From Schistocephalus solidus (taxonomy: Eukaryota; Platyhelminthes; Cestoda; Diphyllobothriidea; Diphyllobothriidae), in contig WEDG01007055.1 of the NCBI GenBank assembly GCA_017591395.1, positions 186,001-250,000 of the forward strand: a stretch of 64,000 bases of DNA, in the 5' to 3' direction. Position 1 is the first letter of the stretch. Each line of letters begins with the position of its first letter. Positions 50,713-62,714 of the stretch are shown here, one piece after another. The translations under genes were made by a program, and so were the position numbers. The notes under the pieces were generated by a model. It was not told the origin of the DNA. It did no database searches and saw only the letters and a list, made by a program, of their open reading frames with translations.

Positions 50713-53700
50713 GTTCAACACCAACGCGAGCATTCCATTAGCAAAAAATAGAAAAGTGCGAATAACACACTTAAATTACCCTAAAGAGAAGATTCCCCCT
50801 GCCCTCAATGACATTATGCAAAACGCTCATTAACTCTTCATATCAGTATGTTTGATTGTAGCCAAGTAGTGGACAGATGCGAACACTTACGCTTTCAGCG
50901 AATCCGATTCTTCGCAGAACCTCCACTATCAGTATCAAATACAATCGAAACAAAGTCTTGGCTACACAGATTTAATCCCGGACACACCTTGCTGCTCAAT
51001 TTTTGAAGTGTGAAATAAAGGTGTCATTACTGGTTTAAACAGATTTTGGGAATGCAGGTTGAAAAACATCAAAGAGCACAATGGCGCTCCATGCATACAT
51101 ACCTGCATTTACAGTTCTGTTAAATTCTGTACAGGTGTAAAATATTTCCATTAAATCCGAATAAACAAGTATTTTTATCATTCGATTTTGATATAACAAA
51201 GTCCAATATGACTCGATTTTAAATTTATTCGGGTTTAACCATTGATCATGAGTTCATGGAATCTTCTCGGTTGCAAAATTAAAGATCACGTTTTTTTAAA
51301 AAGTGTACTATTTTTGTGGTATTCAGTTCCAGGGTAGTCGGATATTTGGTAAAGATATTTGACAATGATCTGCTCTTAGAAAACTGTCCTTCTTATTCAA
51401 TAAATGAAATCTACTTTTGAGTTTGTGAAAACATCTGGACACAAATCGATTTTCATCCTATTGATAAGCATAATCCATTTAAGGCCTGTATTTACCTCCT
51501 TATCATAAACAGTATGACAAAACCTTCAGCTCATCAATATATTGGAACTCAATGCAAAGATCGATTCTTCGACTTCCTCATTCAGCCACACATTCTAGTT
51601 TGACAGAATTGAAGATTAATCTCCCAGCTATTTGTTAAATGAAGAAGCGTCGGCCAATGAACAACATCAATTTTTCATCGAACCTTTTTCCGTTATTAGG
51701 GTCTACAAATACGTCAATAGAGGAAAAACGGCGAAGTTGTCTGGAGAGCATAAATCCGTTGATAATGCTTTATCGGAAAACTCCTTTTCCTTTATTATTA
51801 ACTGGTTTTACAAATGCTACGTGTTGATTTAAGAAAAATATTTGGTTGGATTTCAAATGCATATTTGAACGATGATTTCAAGTTAGTTATAAATAGCTAA
51901 GAGTAAGCGAAAACAATTCTGAATCTTAAGCAAATTACGAAAAACTTTTATGACACGACACGCATTGATCAACTTGAACAATGAAGATTTTTCAGTTATC
52001 TGGAAAAAAGTAATGATATTTTCATTAAAATCTTTCTTTCTTCACAAACGCATAAACGCTGAAAACGGAAATGCATCGTTGCATTATCAAAACTTATTTT
52101 TAAGGGCATGTTTTGGAAGATACATAACAAAAACGGAAAGAAACCTTCAACGAATTGCTTTAATTGAATATCCCTAAAGCTATAGTGTAATATGTTGCGA
52201 TTACTGTAAAGAGTTAAAAATGAAATGGGGATCATTTTTGAAATGCTGTATTTTGTCACTGTAACGTACGTCAAACCGTACAAGGATGGTTTTTGGCCAC
52301 GTCTTATGTAAAAACACCGGATACATGTATCTGTTCAAGAGATTTCAAGAGACTCATAATGATGAAGAAGTCGTAACGTACGTTTTAGGCTTTTACTAAG
52401 GCAGGCAAATCTTCTATGTTATAGGAACTTACCTTTTAAAAATTACTCTTTACTTTCTTAAGACATTGAATTCTATTTAAGCGACCGATAATACTTTTAT
52501 TACTTATGTGTCCTTATTTAATAATGTTAATATGAGGTTTGAATAATTTTTGGTCATTAAACTTGAAAAGAAAAATTGAAATCCTTTAGCAACCTATTAA
52601 AATTTGAGCGCTTTTATCCTGCGTATTACTAGTTGGGTCACATATGTAGGCTCACCTCAATATGAAAGTAAATCATAGAAGAAACGAATCTTTAAAAGGT
52701 GAATTCACGATGGAAGTAACCTTAATAGAATAAATAGTAAAATTGTTCTTAAAGTTAGAAGTGCCTAAATAAGGCGCTTCGTAAATTCCTTTCTTTTTCA
52801 AAAGTCATAATTTCAGGATAATCTTACCACACCTTATCATTTCTTACACCCCTCTGAATAGGACTGAAATATTTATTTTAAAGCATACAAATGCGTCATG
52901 AATAAATGTTCTTAATTTTGGTTATCTACAATTTTAAGATATTTTCCAAGTGCCTAATGCATTTCCAGTTTCATTTCCTAATTACGTATATTTTAAAGCT
53001 TTTAGCTCTTTATGCACATTATATTGACAAAAGAGACTAAGTTACCGTTTTATAATGAACTTGTGCACCACATGTTCTAGAATACCTGCATTTGTCCAGA
53101 ACATAGGGCATGTATGTTAAACAGGTTTCTGGGTTTATATATGTAAATCAACACAGATTTGATAGCCAGGATGTTTAACTAAGAAACTTCGATATCTATT
53201 AGAAACGCTGTTGTACAAAAAATGGAAAGCAAACGACATATTTATTTAATGACGTTTTTGAGCGGACTGGCAATTAAGTTTTGTTTTATTTCAAGAATAT
53301 CGAAGTTTATTTATAAATGTATGACAACTCTTCACCTGGTTTCTTCAAGTACTATATTATCAGTTAGTGAATTTTCTCAATCGGAATTAACAAAGGCTTA
53401 GAGTAGGCTTTTAATCTAATTTAACAATTGCTTTCTAACAGCTTATTCCCATATTTTGCTCCCATTGAGGCCTTTACCTTATTATGCCTCATTTTGTAAC
53501 CCTCCGGAGTAAACCTGACCTTTTACTGTCATGAAAACCCCTATGCACAATATTACATTTTGGGAGTTAACTTTACTGCTTATAGCAACATTCGTAAAAT
53601 TGGTGAATGTTTAAGCAGTAAGTTGAAGTCTCTTGAAGCTTGCGGTACAAAAAGATGCAACATTTGCAAATATCCTCAATAATTACTAGACTTCAAGAAT

Positions 53701-54735
53701 ATTTAAAAGAATTTAAGTTCCTTTAGGGCATTTCCGTGGTAAGACAAACAGGTTTACGAAACAATAAGGAAAGTTTCATCCCTTTCAGCGAACTTACAGT
53801 CAAGTGCTTGCCTAAAACACTGCAAGTTTCCTTTGAAATGAAAAAGTTGAGTGGGTTTGCGTTTAGAAGATAAGAAAAAAACGCTTTTCCAAATTTTAAA
53901 CATAAGGATATATTGTGAGTTAGAACAAAGACAGAATTAACCTATATAGAAACTGACATGTTAGGTTTTTTGTGGCAGAAATGTGTAAAATATGATCTCA
54001 CAGAAATGTTTACCTCGGAAAGATATGCAAAGGTGTAATGTTTTAGAATTGAGATCTCTCCTGTTTTCCTCCAACCTCGTTGGAGATTTGCTTAACATAG
54101 CGCATTTGCCTGAGGAAATTTAGAAAGGCAAAAGGCATCTGGAGTCTGTCACTGTTTTCAATTGAATTGAAGTATCAATTTTATGAGCACAGAATGTGGC
54201 CACGTCTAGGATTCGTAGGCCACGTTTTGGACACAACTGCTTACAGTTTTCAAAGAACCCCCGCAAGATGTCTTTTCCTGCGTGCATAATACTGAATGTC
54301 ATGAAAATATGGGTGCTACTGTTATCGATATTTATGAGCAAAACTCAGTTTGTGAGTTCCGTTAGCATATCATCGCTGCCCTAAAGTCCGGCTACTTGTC
54401 AGCATTAGGCATCTTGCTTTTCGTACGCCTCTGCTGCTAACCGTTTTACAAAGTTTGCTCCTGGTCGGTATTTTCCTTATCCTCTCTGTCTCACAATTGC
54501 TGCAGGGTACATTGCGTCGTAAACCTTAAATGCTTAATACCAGCAAATACATGTCGTTGCCACCAGACAATTTGCCAGCAATGTGCTGTTTTCAGAATGC
54601 AAAATCTTCAGGACTGCTTTCATTAGACACCTTGAACGTGTGCATTAAATATCATGAGCAAACTCTTAATGTGTGCATTTTCATAATAAATTATACTTGT
54701 ATAGCTTTTGTTCATGGAAGCCGACTGACCGATAA
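50713..54735. other. 3' flank of the ELK gene, no gene recognised
   Basis: After the candidate poly(A) sites the DNA is AT-rich. Short open frames (for example 51632-51832, 51950-52177, 54196-54384) show no family resemblance and no codon pattern distinct from background. Confidence 0.55.
51014..51019 (+). promoter_or_regulatory. Candidate poly(A) signal, about 300 bases after ELK stop
   Basis: AATAAA followed by GGTGTCATTACTGG. Its position gives a plausible short 3' UTR for the channel gene. In AT-rich DNA this hexamer also occurs by chance, so confidence is limited. Confidence 0.35.
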
Positions 54736-54739
54736 CGGA

Positions 54740-54985
54740 ACTCACTCGTTCCGTTCTGCCTTGAGGCTCTCTCGAGCCCAACCAGCAGCTGCACAGCGGC
54801 CAGTAGTAGAATAGGCAGCTGAATATTGCCTGTAAAGACAAGGGAGACTGGAATGACCATAATTTGCTTATAAGCCATCGTCAGCTAGTCACACCCCAAC
54901 CATCCAAGGCTAGAAAATTGCTTGTTGATCAGATGTCCAATGCTTTAACCATTGAGCCACTGTCTCGTTTTTTAGCCCGTTCAGT
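54740..54985 (-). mobile_element. tRNA-derived SINE-like element, different family
   Basis: The minus strand has AGTGGCTCAATGGTTAAAGC (54942-54961), a good Pol III A-box, followed by ATTGGACATCTGATCAACAA as in tRNA-derived SINE heads. A weak B-box (GGATGGTTGGGGTGTGACT) follows near 54889-54907. The body continues to about 54740 with a GC-richer stretch. The sequence cannot fold as an intact tRNA as far as I can judge, so a SINE or tRNA pseudogene is more likely than a working tRNA. Confidence 0.55.
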
Positions 54986-54989
54986 TTGG

Positions 54990-57835
54990 GAATATTAACA
55001 TTCATGGATGAACTCTCACTGATCAATGCTGTATCTGCTGTAGCCCCTATGGCGGCCGTAACTATCTCACAATAATGGGCCGAAAACCTACGAAAGATGA
55101 GGCCTATTCGGGCCGCCGAGGTAGACGGCCTAATACCCTCTCATAAATGAAGACAAAAATGAACCCGGAAGGTATATGACATATATTAGTATATTTAAAT
55201 TAGTTCAACTTTCTTACTCAAAAGATCTTAGCGAAAAGTAGCACTTCAGAGTTGCTATGAAAGATTTGCTTCTGAAATGACTAACTTAAACATGTCTCTG
55301 ATCCTCGCTTCAGAAGTGAAAAAAGGACATATTGAAAGATGCAGAATTGGTTGGACGGTATTAAAAACTTACAATTAGCATTAGATTATAACACCTGACC
55401 TCTGGATGCTCTTATCCCTCTCCCTCTTACTTACCGCTTAGTGGATGTTTAATTGTTTGTTACTCTACCCTCCCTTACATTATTGTAAAGGCCTGATGAT
55501 GAATAATCAAAAGTGTACGTTCGCCAAACACGAAGTTTTAAATTCTAAGTTAATCATGAATCTTCCATATTATTAGCCAATTCTAGTAGATAACGTGAAT
55601 CGAAGAGCTAATGGGTGTAATTCGCAATATCTGTCAAGGTCTAAAAATTTTTTTGAGCGGGGTTTTTAAGATTCCATATGAACTTATTTCAAAGTGACAA
55701 GAAACATCCAAAATTAAATGCCAACTTCAGAAAGATTATTTAACCCTTTTAGTGCACATCTCAATGATACGGAACTGAAAACAAACCATGCATGAATTCT
55801 GACCCAAAACTGCACTGACAAGAGCGTTTGCAGCTATTCTTCTCAAGTGAACTATTCCAGCTCACTAGTCTTGTTAAAACCTTGTGCTGAATACTCCGAT
55901 AGACGAGGCACAGACTATTTTAACTAAACTGATAAAGTTGGTAAGATGTGGAGAACTTTATAAAGTAATTATAACCGTCCTCTCATTTGTATTAATATTT
56001 TGTCCCGTATTATACAAAATCTCATTATAATCTCAAGAGCAACGCCCGAGGTCCCACTTAATTCAAAATTGAAAAACTATACGTTTTGCGGAAATTTTCA
56101 ACATTTTATGGAAAAGTATTTAAAATTGCCCTTTTACATCTATTTTATTGCGGAAATGGGATGTATAAAAGCTCCTGTTGAGTACATTATGTTTTTCTAG
56201 ATCAATCTAGCGCAGATAATCAACAAACTTCAAATTTTGAAGAGCACTTTAGTACGGAAAATTCTTTAGCAATAAAGTGCCTTATACATCAGAAAAAATC
56301 AGGGTTCGAAGTTATCAGTAGTTATTTAAATGACGAGAATGATGATGAAACAGAGCCCGGATGTTAGAAGTACTGAAACGGAAAATTCGTTCCACTGTTG
56401 AGTCATGTGGTGAACTCACAAGCTTCATCTGCCAATTTATATTGACTACTTGTTAAAGTTAAAGTCAAAAAAGTAAATTATAATGCCGCAATAGGGTTTC
56501 ATTTATTTATGTCGTGAAGATATCTGTGGATGTTGCATAGTATTCCAACTGTTTTTCTTAGTTTGGAATGGATTTTCATGAACTGAGCTCGCTATCAAAG
56601 CCATTTTTACGATACACGATAGCATAAATCAATCAAAATTCTCCGGAAGTATGAAATGGGACGCTGGTACGTTGCATGAGCTTATACTTCCTTGCGTACC
56701 TTTAGATTCCGATGCAGATTATATATATTTACATTTGCTGTGAACGTTAGCCTTTACTCAGTTATTATAATTTTCTTGCCAAGCGAACTCTTTTTTTCCG
56801 GATTTTCAACGTTTTAAAAATCATCCTTTTATGTAACCAGTACAGTCCAGTTGAGAACGATTATAATGCTTCGTTAGACATGAGTTTTGAGACCAAGGAT
56901 TTTTTTATACAACCACACCCAAATGCCACTTCCTTTGTTATTGCTGACCGAAAGCTAAATTATCTTTACAAAAGATTTAATTTAAAACAGAGCGCCTCCA
57001 CTTATGAGCTACTTTGAATGTGAACATCATCAATTAGAACGGTCAATAATTTTTCATATTTTTGAACTTAAATTCCTTCCAAAAATTTCATGTAAAGGTG
57101 AATTTGGATGCTGTGTTAACTAGTAGGTACTGTAGATTTTGAAGATTATGACTGATTCTTAACAATTTCTGTGAGGCTTTATGTTTGGAAGGAACGAATC
57201 ACAAAGGTTACATCGGAAACCTCACTTTTTATTGACATGGAATGGGATTTCACAACTATTAAGTTCATTGAACTTAATTTCAATAAGAGCAGCACACTTA
57301 AATAGTTATGGCAGTATATTAAGCCACTGATGACTTCTGAATTTTTATCTATTATATATTTTTAATACGTCTGAAAGTTTGTTGCCCAGGGTTTGCCTGG
57401 AGTGTTTTTCTGTTGGATGTCGTAGTGACGTTTGAAACGTCTCCTAACCTTCCCTTATAACACATTTTTAAAACTGTTTGTGTTCCTTGTTAGAAAGAAA
57501 CTATTACTTAGCTAAAATCATCGTTTATAACACAAGAACGGTGGATATTTTAATCAACAGTGCCAAAGACTGGGAAAAAGAGTTTCTGAATTCTTCTTAT
57601 TTTTCGCTCCTTTTTAGAAGATATAAACTTTCTCAAGTAAAGCCACTGCCAGCATCCCGTTTTCAAATCAAAACCAGATTTGGGCTTCTTTTTATATAAT
57701 ACAGTTGAAAATTTACTGTAAAATAAAATCGATCCTTGTGAACGGCATGAACTGCGTCTAGCTTGCCCCTACAACTAGTCACGCGCGACCTATGCTGGAT
57801 CAAAACTGGAGCCAGAGCATTATATGACAGACGTT
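54990..57835. other. Intergenic, nothing convincing
   Basis: A GC-richer patch at 55050-55140 (GGCGGCC and GGGCCGCCGAGG words) may be an unclassified repeat. A 73-codon frame at 57478-57699 has no recognised family. The rest is AT-rich. Confidence 0.5.
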
Positions 57836-57839
57836 ATCA

Positions 57840-58100
57840 GAGATTCCTATAGCTAATAAATGCCACACATGGGGGAGCGTGGGCTGGCATGCCTAGGTGC
57901 AAGCTAAAAACGCGCCAGCCAACTGCGTCCGATCCCATCTCCGGTCTTCTTATTACTGTTATTAAAGCGTTCCAGATAGTTGAGAAGGAAAGAGTGTGAT
58001 AGATGCAAAGTAAGTATATTATTGGTAAAACATACTTCACGTGCATGTCACCGTTCCTGCATTCACAACTCCGCAAGGCGCATGGCGGTTAAAAACGGGG
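57840..58100 (-). repeat. Dispersed copy of composite block b
   Basis: The minus strand reads GGAACGGTGACATGCACGTG, then TTTGCATCTATCACACTCTT, AAGACCGGAGATGGGATCGG and ACGCAGTTGGCTGGCGCG. This is the same order as block b near 3760-3910 (GACGGTGACTTGCGCGTGAT, CTGCATCTACCGCACTCTCT, and so on). It shows the composite repeat is dispersed, not only local. Confidence 0.72.
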
Positions 58101-59945
58101 GAACTTTCGTATGTGTCTAACGATAGATGATAATAGTCTAGAAATATAAGGCAAAGGTGCAAATGTTCCCTTTCTTCTACTGTTAAGATACATGTGCCGT
58201 TAACAGTGCAAGGATCTGGTGTCTATATGAACGTTTCTTGCGTTTAAAATATAATTTCCCCGTTATTTGCATAGTTAAATTCTTTAAGGATCACATATAT
58301 GCATAAATTTGATAATATTTCGAGAAAATTGTATGTAACTATAAAGGCAGCGTACAGTGCAGAGCTATTTATTCTTTTAGAGCTTTAATCCCCAACATTA
58401 AGGCAGACAATTTAAAAGGTTTAAATGTATTAAATGGCACTTTTCTTCACGATATTATTTGTGTAATGTGCTTTTAATAATTTGCGAGGATAGGGGAGGT
58501 TCAAGGAAATTTAAACTTTGAATGGTTACCTCTTTTCAGTGTGTTGTTTCTTATGGCGTTTGACTTCGTATCCAACTCTATGAAAAGCGTTTTACACAAA
58601 TGATAAGCTCTGACCTTGTGAACAACACAAAGGGACAGGTGCAATATTTTTTGTCCTTACATGCTACTTCCATTTTATCAGGCAACGTTGTGTATTCCGA
58701 AATCTTCCGCACTAAAAGGGTTTTGGATCATGACATGGAAGTGGGTAACGAATGGAATCTGATGGCCCAGACTGTTTTAGACTGCAAGCAAAGGCAGAGG
58801 TCAAAATGTCCTATACAAAATTCAAAAGCCTTCACGGAAGAGACATGAATGAATACTCTGCTGCCCGCTGACCGAAAATCTAGCCTCTATGGAAGAAGAT
58901 ATTCCTGTAAAATAAACACACTGTTACGCCAACAAAGTCTACCTGTCATATTTTATTGGTGGCAACTAGTTAGTCTCCGTTAACGTCAAAAAGTATGCCG
59001 ATCCGTCTTTGACTACGAAGACGTCTTTTGGCCAGGTTTGACTCCCGTTGGCTGCTGCATACATTGTGAAAGCTAAAAGCAAACCAATAGAACTTATTAT
59101 ATTGTTAATAGTATTTCCAAAACATTTTTACGTTTTAGTTTCATATTACTCTATTATGCGTTATTACTTTCTCAGTTAATGACTAAATGAAATATTTATT
59201 TTATTTTTAATAGCTTTAGACTATCCTTATGCGAAAGCATAGAAATGGATGTATGTGGTATCTCGGAGGAATATGCGTTTTTTCCTCATTGGTGTATTTT
59301 TCAAAAAAGCCTTAGAAGGTGACATACATTAACTTTTTCCTTATCAGAGCTCTCAGTTAAGGTATTCTTCATTTTATTATAACGAAATGCATATACACCT
59401 GTCGACAGTATTATCATAGACAACAGATTTGTCCATCACTTTGGTTGCAGGACTATTCTGGGATGTGCTACAGTTTGCAATTTGTTTTTGCTACCTGCTA
59501 GAGTAAAGAAACTTGAACAGACTCCTTTTGTGTATTTCTCTTTAATGCTATGTTTTATGCTTCACATTTATTACTCATCAGCATTTGCTCTTAAAAGAAT
59601 GTTTTTCAAATCAGATTAAGTTGCACACCTTAAGTAGGTTGACAGTCATTAAAGCATCATTTAGGCCATCTATCGGTAGAAAGGTAACATAACTTCGCAC
59701 ATGGAAGCAGAAGCATACATTTGAAGCATTGTACCGATTCATTCGAGAGCGTATTCACAGTTTCAGCTTTGAAACAACACTACAGGGAGGAACATTTAAA
59801 AAATTAAATCAACATATTACTTTTTAAAATATGCTCAAAAGCTTCGTGGAAATTTGAACTTTTACATTCTTTGCGTTGACGTTTTTTTATTCTTATTGTT
59901 GAAAATTATTCATTATCATGTTTTTTCAAATAATTAAAGACCTAA
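58100..59945. other. Intergenic, nothing recognised
   Basis: An 82-codon frame at 58600-58848 has no recognised family and no support from splice sites. The remainder is AT-rich DNA. Confidence 0.5.
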
Positions 59946-59949
59946 AATA

Positions 59950-60735
59950 TTATTGATAGGAAATGGGCGTGATCACTGGGCAAGAACGTTGGCCGCCTGG
60001 CTTTTCGGATTCACTGAACCCATCATTATTAGATGCCGGTAATTTGTACACGGGGAATTTTAGTATTTTTAAGATGCAGTTGCTATGCTACCGCTTCTTA
60101 AGACAACGACTGGTTCCCCCTTCGATAGGGCTGGTTACCGTCTGATGTGATGGCCGGCATTCGTTTCGTTGCTTACAGAAATTTCATCAGTCGTGTTTAA
60201 CGTTTAATGTGATTATTGCTCGGCTCTCTGACCCACTAGCCTTGGTGTAAGAAACTATGTTCGTCTGCGCCCTCCCCGATTGGCTAGTACCTTAGCCAAA
60301 CTAAGTCTTAGCACCAAATATTGGCTTGGGAAGTCGATGCACTTATTAATAGTATAGGATCCCATGAACTTCGACTCAAGCAACGCGCGGTTCACGTGAA
60401 TGTTCCCTCTCACAAAAATCGTGGCTTGGTTGAACTCTGGTTTGTGGCCGGTCTCGTCGAATGGGCTGTGACATGAGATCTGATATCACTTCCTCGCACT
60501 GCTGCCACTTGTACGGCCATTTGTTTTCGGAGCAGTCTAGCAGTTTTTCCAACATAGTTGCTTTGCTCATAAATGTTCCAGATTCGATAGAAAACTGCAG
60601 ACCCCAAATTTTGGCAAGCGTTTCCGCACGGCAGAACGTCTTCGTGACTGTCAATCTTCTTCTTACACTTCTTCGATTTGCAGTAGCACACAGGCCGGAG
60701 GCAACCGTTAGGTGTAATAAAAGTAAACAAAGATA
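59950..60735 (-). mobile_element. Penelope-like element C-terminal remnant (GIY-YIG part and 3' tail)
   Basis: Minus strand: VFYRIWNIYEQSNYVGKTAR then LLRKQMAVQVAAVRGSDIRS and HVTAHSTRP (60600-60450), the GIY-YIG endonuclease start. Then SYTINKCIDFPSQYLVLRLS (60360-60300) gives the typical C-terminal end. A stop near 60252 is followed by a tail containing GCAACGAAACGAATGCCGGC and GGTAACCAGCCCTATCGAAG. RT is absent. Frames are broken between the pieces. Confidence 0.75.
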
Positions 60736-60739
60736 GCCA

Positions 60740-61085
60740 CTGTGAGGACAGGAAATTTCTGGAGTTGTCTAATGAATTTGAGATGTTTCAGAGCAAAGCA
60801 ACTGCAGATGGTGAAATCGTGACCATTTAAGACTGCGCCACAGACTGAAAAGTAAGCATCGCATGAATTACAATCCCTCGGTGATCGTGAGTCCTGTTAA
60901 TTAGAGTATGCATGTGGGCACAGTCAGTACACATTGTAAATTATGAACTTCCAGTGCCTCCACTACCTTTATTTGCGACTGTTTCTCAAACTTCATACCA
61001 ATGAACTTCTTGTGCTAGTAATCGCTTAGTATCCTTCTAAACCATTAATCACCGTTTTAATAAAGAAGAAATATAACTATTTATT
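60740..61085. other. Intergenic, nothing seen
   Basis: No gene or repeat recognised in these 350 bases. Confidence 0.5.
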
Positions 61086-61089
61086 TCAC

Positions 61090-61282
61090 TCACTTGTGAA
61101 AACCTCGGCAGGCTCGGTGTAATTCAAACCCACGCCAGCAATGGGAACGCTTTTCGTACAGCCAACGCTCTAACCAACTGAGCTACGAGACTCCCACCGG
61201 GAGCCGTGAGTTTTATGAAACTTGGGTCAAGTTAATGTTGTGTGTTTTAATCCCACCGAGACCGCCGAGTTTATCACAGGCG
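61090..61282 (-). mobile_element. tRNA-like short element with inverted ends, best copy
   Basis: On the minus strand TAGCTCAGTTGGTTAGAGCG (61166-61185) is a near-perfect Pol III A-box, and GGGTTTGAATTAC (61119-61131) a B-box, at the spacing of a tRNA gene. The ends are inverted repeats: 61094-61129 (TTGTGAAAACCTCGGCAGGC...) and 61244-61279 (...GAGACCGCCGAGTTTATCACAG) pair over about 28 of 35 positions. Shared words with the copies at 19910 and 61515 show a dispersed family. The tRNA-like part lacks a clean acceptor stem, so it is not called as a tRNA gene. Confidence 0.7.
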
Positions 61283-61514
61283 ATTCAAATGAATTATTTC
61301 AATTCACCGAAATTCCCAACTTAATATAACTGTGCAAAAAATGGCCTATATATATCAATGAGTTAATTGCGTATAAGGAAGGAGGGTTTGGGAAAAGTAG
61401 GGAAAATTATTTAAGTGTTATTTGAAAAAGCAGAAGAATTGTCGATTAATATATGAAAGAATTCAAAATTCGCAAACTGATGTGTATTCTTTACTATTAT
61501 TTATTCATTTGAAG

Positions 61515-61615
61515 CACCTGTGAAAAACTTGGTGGCCTCGGTGGTATTTGTACCCATGTCAGAAAGTTGGAATAGTTTAGTACAGCCAACGCTCTAGCCA
61601 AATGTGCTGAGGTTT
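61515..61615 (-). mobile_element. tRNA-like short element, truncated older copy
   Basis: Minus strand: CATTTGGCTAGAGCGTTGGC, TGTACTAAACTATTCC and GGGTACAAATACCACCGAGG then CCACCAAGTTTTTCACAGGT. These match the copy at 61090-61282 from the A-box onward to the right end with drift. The left inverted end is missing. It lies 230 bases from the better copy in the same orientation. Confidence 0.6.
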
Positions 61616-61619
61616 TTGA

Positions 61620-62710
61620 GCGCTAATTATAGAGGCAAACGTATCCAGTTGAATATTGTTAAGTAACCTTGTCTTTAGATAAATATTTGTGGTTGCAGCA
61701 CATGATACGTGTTAAGCATTTACAGGCAGCAAGTAGCTGATTCAAAACTGAACCTTCTTAATGTTTCTCTTGACTGATTCCTATGGCCCTAGGAGTTTCC
61801 TTTAAATGGACATATTAAAACTTGACCTCTTTTGCGTGTCTGCCTGTAAAAAATGCAATCGCGTTGACTCTTTTATTAAATACTTACACCGAGGATATTC
61901 AACAATGCTTTCTACATCGTAGTTTCTCTGCACTTTCGCAAACGTTTTGACAAGGACAATAATTTAAAATCGCAAATTGGGTCTTGCATAGTAACCCATT
62001 TTCAAAGACTATGGGAAGGGAGGAAGAAAGTGAAGCGTTGTGTCCACTGTTGGTTTGTACTCACGCGGTCTAATTCGCTGTAGCTGTCTCACGGTGTGCT
62101 GGTCGTGTACATACTTCTTTCGGAACTAGGTTGCTCCAATTTGGTCGAGTGAGAAATGTAACGATTGATTACAGGGCGTACAGTCGATTGCCTAACTCAT
62201 GAAATGTCATGCTCGAAATTTAAAATGGAAGAATGACACACACTTGAGGTTGTTAATTTTGTTTGTTGTACTGATTTAAGGCACAAAAAGCTATTTACTA
62301 AAGAGGAGTTCATTTCAGTCCTCTTTATAACATGCAAAACGGGGCGAAATCCAACGTTTCTGTTTTTAAAGGGGTTTTCCTACGTTATTGCATTTTTTTG
62401 ACCAAGTTTTCTTGTTTATGAGCATTGTACTATAAAGGTATATTAATCTAAGCTAGACAAATTTATGATATATCCTTTGAGGAAACGGAAAATGTCAGCT
62501 TGCGTTCACAAAAACCAGGAAATGTAGGTTTGAGAAATTGCGTTTTTTTCGAATAAACAAGGATGGATTTAGTTTTAAAAATTCAATTGTGCACATTTTT
62601 GACTTCTTGTGCCAAAAAATGCAACACTTAAGTTGTGTGAGTCTATTTTGTTTTACCAAACCGATAATTGGGACTGTAAACAAGCATATATACGAAAAGA
62701 CGTGACATGC
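61620..62710. other. Intergenic, nothing recognised
   Basis: AT-rich with no gene-like signal. The left terminal inverted repeat of the Tc1-type element should lie near the right edge of this stretch but I could not identify it. Confidence 0.45.
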
Positions 62711-62714
62711 CGTC

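Noticed and set aside
58600..58848. 82-codon frame as a possible downstream gene
   Set aside because: No domain, no neighbouring exons and no splice signals.
61090..61200. Functional tRNA gene on the minus strand
   Set aside because: A and B boxes are good, but no clean acceptor stem is visible, and diverged sister copies exist, which fits a tRNA-derived repeat.
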